A stretch of 64,000 nt of DNA from NCBI RefSeq assembly GCF_009901585.1, contig NZ_WXYO01000001.1:62001-126000 (forward strand). The letters are read 5' to 3'. Source of the DNA: Poritiphilus flavus. GTDB lineage: Bacteria; Bacteroidota; Bacteroidia; Flavobacteriales; Flavobacteriaceae. The position numbers and the translations under genes were made by a program. The notes beneath the pieces were generated by a model that searched no databases, was not told the DNA's origin, and saw only the letters and a list, made by a program, of their open reading frames with translations. Of this stretch, positions 57,629-64,000 are shown in pieces (position 1 is the stretch's first letter; the number at the start of each line of letters is the position of its first letter).

Positions 57629-59665
57629 ATGGAAGAAGGAGTTGCTACAGCTGATTTCAGGGAAAAACTAATTCAGGGTATTCCGGAGCAGTTACCACCC
57701 AAACGTCAACACTTAAGGGGGCCACAGAGTGCCCCGATACGAAAGGACATTCTCGGGAAGCAGGAAAAGATCCTGGCCCTGAAGAATGCACTGCGCTACT
57801 TTCCACCTTCGTGGCACCAGGAACTGGCGCCGGAGTTTGCTGAGGAACTCAAAAACTACGGGCGTATATATATGTATCGTTTCAAACCCGATTACAAGAT
57901 CTTCGCCAGGCCTATTGAGGATTACCCCGCCAAGTGCAGAGAGGCCGCTGCTATTATGCTTATGATACAGAATAATCTGGATCCGGCAGTCGCCCAACAT
58001 CCTGATGAGTTGATCACCTACGGTGGCAATGGAGCGGTATTCCAGAACTGGGCACAGTACCTGTTATGCATGCGATATCTTGCTACTATGAGCAGTGAGC
58101 AAACCCTGCATATGTATTCGGGACACCCTATGGGTTTGTTCCCTTCCTCAGAAGGCGCTCCCAGAGTAGTGGTTACCAACGGGATGATGATACCGAATTA
58201 CTCCAAACCTGATGACTGGGAAAGATTCAACGCTTTGGGGGTTACCCAATACGGGCAGATGACTGCGGGTTCCTATATGTACATAGGGCCGCAGGGTATA
58301 GTACACGGAACGGCAATAACCGTAATGAACGCCTTTAGAAAGGTTTTGCAAAAGGATGAGGCCACTAAAGGCAAAATATTCTTAACCGCCGGGCTAGGCG
58401 GAATGAGCGGAGCTCAACCCAAGGCCGGGAATATTGCAGGCTGTATTACAGTCTGCGCGGAAGTAAACCCGGTGGCCGCCAGAAAAAGGTATGAACAGGG
58501 CTGGGTTGACGAGCTTATTGAAGACATGAATTCCCTTATTGCCAGAACCAAAAGGGCGATGGAAGCACAGGAGACCATTTCCCTTGCTTACATTGGAAAT
58601 GTTGTGGAGGTATGGGAACAATTCCTGGAAGCAGACATCTATGTGCATCTGGGGTCGGACCAGACTTCGCTTCACAATCCCTGGGCCGGAGGTTATTACC
58701 CTGTGGACTGTTCCTTTGAGGAATCCAACAGCCTCATGGCTGAAAATCCGGAACTTTTTAAAGAAAAAGTAAGACAGTCCCTGAGAAGGCAGGTGGAGGC
58801 GATAAACCGGCACACCGAAAAAGGCACTTACTTTTTTGATTACGGCAATGCATTCTTATTGGAAGCATCAAGGGCGGGAGCAGACATTATGGCGGCGAAT
58901 GGACTGGATTTCAAATACCCTTCATATGTTCAGGATATATTGGGACCCATGTGTTTCGACTACGGTTTCGGGCCATTCCGATGGGTTTGTACTTCAGGGG
59001 ATGCCAGAGATCTTGAAAAGACGGACGCCATTGCCCTGTCGGTTATGAAAAGCATTCGGGAAGATGCTCCGGAGGTCATTCAGCAACAGATGCAGGACAA
59101 CATCAAATGGATAAGCGAGGCGGCCCAAAACAAGCTGGTGGTAGGTTCACAGGCCAGGATACTGTATGCAGATGCCGAGGGGAGACAAAAGATCGGCGCA
59201 GCTTTCAATAAAGCAATCAAGGACGGGCATATCAGTGCTCCAGTAGTCCTGGGAAGGGATCACCACGATGTGAGCGGAACAGACTCTCCCTTCAGGGAGA
59301 CCAGCAATATTTACGATGGCAGTAAATTCACCGCAGATATGGCCATTCACAATGTAATCGGTGATAGTTTTAGGGGAGCGAGCTGGGTTTCTATTCACAA
59401 TGGCGGTGGAGTCGGATGGGGAGAGGTAATAAACGGGGGGTTCGGCCTGGTGTTGGACGGATCCGAAGCTGCTGATCACAGGCTGAAGCAAATGCTGTTC
59501 TACGACGTAAATAACGGCATCGCCCGAAGAAGTTGGGCCCGTAACCAGGAAGCCCTATTCGCAATAAAAAGGGAGATGGAGCGCAGTCCGGAATTGCAGG
59601 TAACACTGCCGCATCTGGCAGATGAAAGTATGCTGGAAGGCTTATTTGATCCGAAGGGTGATTGA
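57629..59665 (+). CDS. hutU: urocanate hydratase
   Basis: A 678-residue NAD-dependent enzyme, the second step of histidine breakdown (urocanate to imidazolonepropionate). It is longer than the roughly 550-residue proteobacterial form, as is usual in Bacteroidota. Recognisable regions are YGGNGAVFQNWAQY, MYSGHPMGLFPS, TAGLGGMSGAQPKAG, HLGSDQTSLHNPWAGGYYP, the active-site region DYGFGPFRWVCTSG with its cysteine, and SIHNGGGVGWGEVINGG. It is tightly spaced with hutI (5 bp) and hutG (9 bp). Confidence 0.95.
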   Translation: MEEGVATADFREKLIQGIPEQLPPKRQHLRGPQSAPIRKDILGKQEKILALKNALRYFPPSWHQELAPEFAEELKNYGRIYMYRFKPDYKIFARPIEDYPAKCREAAAIMLMIQNNLDPAVAQHPDELITYGGNGAVFQNWAQYLLCMRYLATMSSEQTLHMYSGHPMGLFPSSEGAPRVVVTNGMMIPNYSKPDDWERFNALGVTQYGQMTAGSYMYIGPQGIVHGTAITVMNAFRKVLQKDEATKGKIFLTAGLGGMSGAQPKAGNIAGCITVCAEVNPVAARKRYEQGWVDELIEDMNSLIARTKRAMEAQETISLAYIGNVVEVWEQFLEADIYVHLGSDQTSLHNPWAGGYYPVDCSFEESNSLMAENPELFKEKVRQSLRRQVEAINRHTEKGTYFFDYGNAFLLEASRAGADIMAANGLDFKYPSYVQDILGPMCFDYGFGPFRWVCTSGDARDLEKTDAIALSVMKSIREDAPEVIQQQMQDNIKWISEAAQNKLVVGSQARILYADAEGRQKIGAAFNKAIKDGHISAPVVLGRDHHDVSGTDSPFRETSNIYDGSKFTADMAIHNVIGDSFRGASWVSIHNGGGVGWGEVINGGFGLVLDGSEAADHRLKQMLFYDVNNGIARRSWARNQEALFAIKREMERSPELQVTLPHLADESMLEGLFDPKGD

Positions 59666-59674
59666 AATCAAAAT

Positions 59675-60658
59675 ATGAAAGACTATCTAAGTACAGATCA
59701 AAGCTTATGGACAGGCAGGGTTTCCGGAAAAGACCTATACCTGCACGAAACTGTCCGCTTTGTAGATCTGCGGGATAAGGATGCTTACCAGACTGTTGGC
59801 CAAACTGATTTCGCACTCCTTGGATATGCCTGCGACGAAGGTGTAAGGCGTAATGGAGGAAGGACCGGTGCCGTTGAAGGACCGGATCATATCAGGCGGC
59901 AACTGGCAAAGCTTCCAAATCAGCTTGCCGAAGGTTATGCCTTATTTGATGGTGGTACGATTAGCTGTACTGATGGAAATATGGAGCGAGCCCAGAATCA
60001 ATTGGCTGATACCGTATCCGGCATACTCGGTCAGGGCGCTATTCCCGTGCTGATCGGGGGAGGGCACGATATAGCATATGGCCATTACCACGGGATCCGC
60101 CAGAGGACATCACCAAAGCAAAACATCGGGATACTGAATTTCGACGCGCATTTTGACCTTCGGCCTAATGAACAGGGAAACAACTCAGGGACCCCCTTTT
60201 ACCAATTGGCCCGGGAAGCACAGAAAGAAGGCCTACCCTTTCATTATATGTGTTTAGGGATCCGAAAAGACGCCAATGACAGGGCCTTATATGAAAATGC
60301 CCGGGAATTCGGTGTGAGTTACCTGGAAGCAGAGCAGTTCCAGCCAAGACATTTTGAAAGCGTCAGACGGCAACTGAAAAGCTTTATGGACAAAGTGGAC
60401 AAGCTTTACGTAACCATCGATCTGGACGGTTTTTCCTCCGCCTATGCCCCGGGCGTAAGTGCGGCATCCCCCATGGGCTTCAGCCCGCAACTCGTTCTGG
60501 ATTGTCTTCGTGAGATCGTAAACTCAGGCAAGCTCATTAGCCTGGACATAGCAGAATTGAATCCGGCCTTTGATCGGGATGATCAAACAGCAAAACTCGC
60601 GGCGAGCCTCATTCATTACGCAATAACTGCCATCAGTTACTCCAACCAGGAGCTGTAG
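59675..60658 (+). CDS. hutG: formimidoylglutamase
   Basis: A 327-residue member of the arginase/ureohydrolase family, hydrolysing N-formimino-glutamate to glutamate and formamide, the last hut step. Mn-binding motifs are GGGHDIAYGHY, NFDAHFDLRP and TIDLDGFSSAYAPGVSAASP. The N-terminus contains GRTGAVEGPDHIRRQL. Its end overlaps the convergent hmgA gene by 22 bp, so no independent terminator can lie between them. Confidence 0.93.
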   Translation: MKDYLSTDQSLWTGRVSGKDLYLHETVRFVDLRDKDAYQTVGQTDFALLGYACDEGVRRNGGRTGAVEGPDHIRRQLAKLPNQLAEGYALFDGGTISCTDGNMERAQNQLADTVSGILGQGAIPVLIGGGHDIAYGHYHGIRQRTSPKQNIGILNFDAHFDLRPNEQGNNSGTPFYQLAREAQKEGLPFHYMCLGIRKDANDRALYENAREFGVSYLEAEQFQPRHFESVRRQLKSFMDKVDKLYVTIDLDGFSSAYAPGVSAASPMGFSPQLVLDCLREIVNSGKLISLDIAELNPAFDRDDQTAKLAASLIHYAITAISYSNQEL

Positions 60659-61794
60659 TACTTCCCGTCATCAATATCCAGAGCGGCCTGCGTAAGCTGC
60701 AAAGGTTTAAAGGTGTCTATCATAACGGCTAGTTCCTCGGTTTTACTCTTCCCTATACTGGCCTCGTAGGTGCCCGGATGCGGTCCGTGAGGTATACCTG
60801 CCGGATGCAGGGAAATATAACCCTGATCTATGTTCTTACGGCTCATAAAATCCCCATCAACGTAATAGAGCACCTCATCGGAATCAATATTGGAATGGTT
60901 GTAGGGAGCTGGGATAGCCTCCGGATGATAATCATATAATCGCGGGCAGAAGGAACATACTACAAAGGCCCCGGTCTCAAATGTTTGATGCACCGGTGGC
61001 GGCTGATGCACCCGTCCGGTAATAGGTTCAAAATCGTGAATGGAAAAGGCATAGGGATAGTTGTATCCATCCCATCCTACCACATCAAATGGGTGTGTGG
61101 CATATACCAGCTGGTGCAATTGCCCCTGTTTCTTGACCTTCATCAGAAATTCTCCCTTTTCATCATGAGTTTGCAGGTTCTCAGGAAGCCTGAAGTCCCG
61201 CTCGCAGAATGGAGAATGCTCCAGGTGCTGCCCAAACCAATTGCGGTATCGCTTTGGTGTATAAATGGGGTGATAGGATTCCGTAACCAATAGCCTGTTA
61301 TCCTCAGAATCAAAACTTATCTGGTAGATCATACCCCTGGGGATCAGTATATAATCGCCGTACCCAAAAGGTATCTCCCCCAACATGGTTTTCAGGGTTC
61401 CGGAACCTTTGTGTACGAATAGCAATTCATCAGCATCCGCGTTCTTGTAGAAGTAGTCAGTTAGCGATTGTCTCGGAGCTGCCAGCCCGACGTGTACATC
61501 GCTATTAAAAAGTACCGTCTTCCTGCTGTCCAGAAAATCATCTTCCGGACTAATTTCAAACCCCTTGAGCAGCCTGGATGTTATATTATAGGGTACCGCA
61601 GCTTTAGGTGCAATATCTATAGGGTCCTGTACACTCTTCACCTGTGTTGGCCGGTGCAAGTGATACATCAGGCTGGACATCCCGTCAAAACCAATTGTTC
61701 CGAATAATTGCTCGTAGTGTAAACTCCCGTCTGCTTTCTTAAAAACCGTATGTCTCTTATGAGGTATTTTGCCCAGTTTATGGTATAAAGGCAT
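60637..61794 (-). CDS. hmgA: homogentisate 1,2-dioxygenase
   Basis: 385 residues of the shorter bacterial HmgA type. The C-terminal cupin carries the iron-site region: YNHSNIDSDEVLYYVDGDF and ISLHPAGIPHGPHPG contain the expected His, Glu and His ligands. Upstream words are LHYEQLFGTIGFDGMSSLMYHLHRPTQ and VGLAAPRQSLTDYFYKNADADELLFVHKG. It opens the ring of homogentisate in tyrosine/phenylalanine breakdown. No hppD, fahA or maiA gene is in the window. It is convergent with hutG. Confidence 0.92.
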   Translation of the reverse strand: MPLYHKLGKIPHKRHTVFKKADGSLHYEQLFGTIGFDGMSSLMYHLHRPTQVKSVQDPIDIAPKAAVPYNITSRLLKGFEISPEDDFLDSRKTVLFNSDVHVGLAAPRQSLTDYFYKNADADELLFVHKGSGTLKTMLGEIPFGYGDYILIPRGMIYQISFDSEDNRLLVTESYHPIYTPKRYRNWFGQHLEHSPFCERDFRLPENLQTHDEKGEFLMKVKKQGQLHQLVYATHPFDVVGWDGYNYPYAFSIHDFEPITGRVHQPPPVHQTFETGAFVVCSFCPRLYDYHPEAIPAPYNHSNIDSDEVLYYVDGDFMSRKNIDQGYISLHPAGIPHGPHPGTYEASIGKSKTEELAVMIDTFKPLQLTQAALDIDDGKYYSSWLE

Positions 61795-61906
61795 AGCTTT
61801 TTATTTTTTAAAAATCCTCAATAAAATTACGATAAAATGCAGTTTTACTAAAGCATTGTCAATAAAATATGCTTGTTTTAATAGAAATGTAAAATTTGGT
61901 CCAGGC

Positions 61907-61939
61907 AAAAAAAAAGCCTTCCAAATTGGAAAGCCTTTC
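61907..61939 (-). terminator. terminator downstream of the NADH dehydrogenase gene
   Basis: GCCTTCC, AAATT, GGAAAGC arms form a hairpin; read on the minus strand it is followed by nine T residues. Confidence 0.7.
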
Positions 61940-61978
61940 ATTGGTTGCCACTCACTTTACTTAGAGTGCCATACCACT

Positions 61979-62007
61979 GTCTTATCCTGATCGATCAGGT
62001 ATAAGAC
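61979..62007. other. near-perfect 29-bp palindrome
   Basis: GTCTTAT/ATAAGAC outer arms and CCTGATCGATCAGG centre, with one unpaired T. It lies between the NADH dehydrogenase stop and the terminator, and could be a second terminator-like stem, an operator or part of a small RNA. Confidence 0.5.
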
Positions 62008-62067
62008 ACAACACAACGCTGCAAATATAGCAAAGCTTTTTAACTTAGAGCGAAATCCCGGTTTCTT

Positions 62068-63345
62068 TTAGTTTTTAGGCCGGAATGGGCGCACTATAAG
62101 TCTGGCAGCCTTGTCGTAGTTGATATAGTTATATACCCAGTTAAAAAATACGATTACCCTGTTCCTGAAACCTACCAGAGACATTAAGTGCACGAACATC
62201 CATACAAACCAGGCCAGGAAACCGCCAAAGCTGAACCTGGGAAGGTCCACAACGGCTCTATTCCGACCGATGGTAGCCATATTGCCTTTATTGTAATAGG
62301 AAAAGGGTTCCATATCTTGCCCTTTAAACAGTCTTTTTAGGTTGCGTGCAAGGTGCTCCCCCTGCTGTATCGCAGGTTGTGCCATTTGAGGGTGACCTTC
62401 GGGATAGGGATCCGTTGGCATAAAGGCTACGTCCCCAATGGCAAAGACTCCCGGATATCCTTCTACCCTGTTCATCCGGTCTACCTTGAACCGGTTAAGC
62501 TTAGCCTGTAGAGCTTCCGTACTGAAGCCATCTATTGCAGCGCCTGTAACTCCGGCGGTCCAAATAAAGTTTTTGGTACGCATAGATTCCCCTGTGTTCG
62601 TTCTGAGGCACTCTCCATCGTAACTGGCTACCAGGGTATTCAGATGCAGATGAACTCCAAATTCTTCCAGAAACCGCCTGGCCTTTTTAGAAGCCAGGGC
62701 CGACATGGGTGGTAAAACCCTGTCCGAACCTTCAAAAAGATGTATCTGCATCTCTTCAATATTCAAATGGCGGTAATCCTTTGGGAAAACGTTCTTTTTG
62801 AGTTCAGCAAAGGCCCCTGCCAACTCCACTCCTGTTGGTCCGGCACCCACAATACAAAAATTAAGCAGCGCCATACGCTCCTCGGGATCGTCACAGTCAT
62901 CAGCTTTTTCAAAGTTTTGCAGCATATAACTCCTTATATTGAGTGACTGAGGTACATTTTTCATTGGCATGGCGTTAGACTGTATCTCTGTATTCCCAAA
63001 AAAGTTAGTTCGTGTACCGGTAGCCAGCACCAGATAATCGTAGCTTAGGTCCCCAATACTGGTGATCACTTTTTTGGCTTCAGGATCTATGCGGTCTACC
63101 ACCGCCCATCTGAAATGGAAATTCTTTAGCCTTTTAAGTATTTTCCGAATTGGATAAGCTATGGAATCAGGTTCAAGCCCTCCTGTAGATACCTGATATA
63201 ACAAGGGTTGAAACGTATGATAATTATGCTTGTCTATCATGACGATCTGAGCGTCCAGATCCTTTAGCTTTTTGGCCAGGGAAATCCCTGCAAAACCCCC
63301 ACCAATAATGACGATTCGCTTCTTTTCAGTTTTCGGAAGATTCAT
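62068..63345 (-). CDS. ndh: type II NADH dehydrogenase (NDH-2)
   Basis: A 425-residue FAD enzyme passing electrons from NADH to quinone without pumping protons. The first Rossmann motif is RIVIIGGGFAGISLAKKL and the second is FCIVGAGPTGVELAGAFAEL, with IKNVPQSLNIRSY-type and VFAIGDVAFMPT motifs for flavin binding. The C-terminus (WFVWMFVHLMSLVGFRNRVIVFFNWVYNYINYD) is amphipathic/hydrophobic and should hold it at the inner membrane. It is monocistronic. Confidence 0.9.
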   Translation of the reverse strand: MNLPKTEKKRIVIIGGGFAGISLAKKLKDLDAQIVMIDKHNYHTFQPLLYQVSTGGLEPDSIAYPIRKILKRLKNFHFRWAVVDRIDPEAKKVITSIGDLSYDYLVLATGTRTNFFGNTEIQSNAMPMKNVPQSLNIRSYMLQNFEKADDCDDPEERMALLNFCIVGAGPTGVELAGAFAELKKNVFPKDYRHLNIEEMQIHLFEGSDRVLPPMSALASKKARRFLEEFGVHLHLNTLVASYDGECLRTNTGESMRTKNFIWTAGVTGAAIDGFSTEALQAKLNRFKVDRMNRVEGYPGVFAIGDVAFMPTDPYPEGHPQMAQPAIQQGEHLARNLKRLFKGQDMEPFSYYNKGNMATIGRNRAVVDLPRFSFGGFLAWFVWMFVHLMSLVGFRNRVIVFFNWVYNYINYDKAARLIVRPFRPKN

Positions 63346-63449
63346 GAAAATTGTTTGTACAAAAATACAAAATCAACCACTTTTTATAGCTGGATTTAAG
63401 GAAACAATAACGGAAAAAAGCTGTTCTTGCTGTGCTGTTTTTGTGACTG

Positions 63450-64000
63450 CTAAAAGGCCATAGCGCTGTTCAGGAACGACCAATAATTCTCTTCCATATT
63501 ACCTTGAGATTTTAGTGAAGTCAATAGTTGGGATTGATCTTTGAACAGTGCCAATACCGTCTTATTTATATTGTTTTTGGAATCGGCAGAACTTTCAAGA
63601 GCGCTTAACAATTCGTTTTCCCCTGATGAATTCTGAAGTTTCCGAAGTGCTAACAGGCCAAATAAATGCCTTATTTGCTGATGATGGGAATTCTTTAGCG
63701 TATGATCAGCCACACCTTCAAAGAAAGAACGGGCTTCCGACTGTTGACCCAGTTTTTCATGGCATACTCCCAGCAGATAATCCTGCTCCCTGGTATCCAC
63801 ATCATATGGCTTACCCACTCCGAGGTTTTCCGGCCATTCCTTGGAAGCGGTCAATATCTCAGCCGCTTTTTGAAACTTTTTCTGATTCATTAGTTCCGAC
63901 GCCAAAAAAAGGTGGGCGCGATTGAATATTCTTTTACTTTCAGAAGCGTGTTCAAAAGGAAGAATATTGATCTTCCGGAGGATTGCAATACACAATTCGT
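63450..64000 (-). CDS. TPR-like protein, C-terminal fragment (DUF5107-like)
   Basis: The open frame continues through the right edge, so this is only the C-terminal part (183 complete codons). It is helical and TPR-like: RAHLFLASELMNQKKFQKAAEIL, YLLGVCHEKLGQQSEARSFFEGVADH. The segment EWPENLGVGKPYD resembles the end of DUF5107/TPR proteins that bear an N-terminal carbohydrate-active-like domain; that assignment is tentative. Confidence 0.6.
   Translation of the reverse strand, partial: ELCIAILRKINILPFEHASESKRIFNRAHLFLASELMNQKKFQKAAEILTASKEWPENLGVGKPYDVDTREQDYLLGVCHEKLGQQSEARSFFEGVADHTLKNSHHQQIRHLFGLLALRKLQNSSGENELLSALESSADSKNNINKTVLALFKDQSQLLTSLKSQGNMEENYWSFLNSAMAF

Overview
The window looks like chromosomal DNA of a marine-type Flavobacteriaceae member (Bacteroidota). 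The evidence is TAnnTTTG-type -7 promoter elements, almost no Shine-Dalgarno signal, a type IX secretion sorting domain, TonB/M56/BlaI modules, and family members typical of the group (DUF4407, DUF4230, DUF4260, short-form HutU and HmgA). There is no rRNA, CRISPR array, transposase or prophage. Two leucine tRNAs are present.

Layout. 0-3.6 kb: the end of a DegT-type aminotransferase, waaA, a small lipoprotein and a sugar porter. 3.6-9.5 kb: a minus-strand carbon-metabolism group (glycogen-phosphorylase-like protein, 6-phosphofructokinase, SLC13-type permease with RCK_C domains, universal stress protein). 9.9-13.3 kb: TonB, CBS protein, a BLUF photoreceptor and two tRNA-Leu genes, one beside a 147-bp tandem repeat. 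13.4-20.4 kb: M20 dipeptidase, a BlaI/M56 pair behind a clear promoter-operator, a secreted hydrolase and a DUF4407 protein.

20.5-41.6 kb is the most interesting part. It looks like an exopolysaccharide or surface-glycan assembly locus. It encodes a response-regulator/GT2 fusion, a giant GT-C-like membrane protein, an Ig-like lipoprotein, a periplasmic GH5-like hydrolase, a GT4 glycosyltransferase, a STAS protein overlapping a Wzx-like flippase, a TPR/beta-barrel outer-membrane protein, a lipoprotein and a T9SS-exported DUF4114 protein. Downstream sits an apparent five-gene signalling operon: CheY-like regulator, H-NOX, PAS histidine kinase, Hpt, LytTR regulator. Six minus-strand transcription units, including the signalling operon itself, carry the same 72-bp architecture. 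It consists of two 11-bp direct repeats 21 bp apart, then exactly 32 bp, then a TAnnTTTG-like -7 element, with no -33 element. The repeats read on the minus strand resemble AlgR boxes, so they are probably the operators of the encoded LytTR regulator. I infer a gas-sensing, self-amplifying regulon for matrix production.

41.6-54.5 kb: housekeeping and small conserved genes (YdjM-like hydrolase, MutS-like ATPase, GNAT, DUF4230, DUF4260, cyclase, HemW, four-helix-bundle protein, RuvC) and a second BlaI/M56 pair with its own palindromic operator. 54.6-61.8 kb: a LysR regulator, the complete histidine-utilisation set hutH-hutI-hutU-hutG, and homogentisate dioxygenase. 62-64 kb: type II NADH dehydrogenase and the end of a TPR-like protein.
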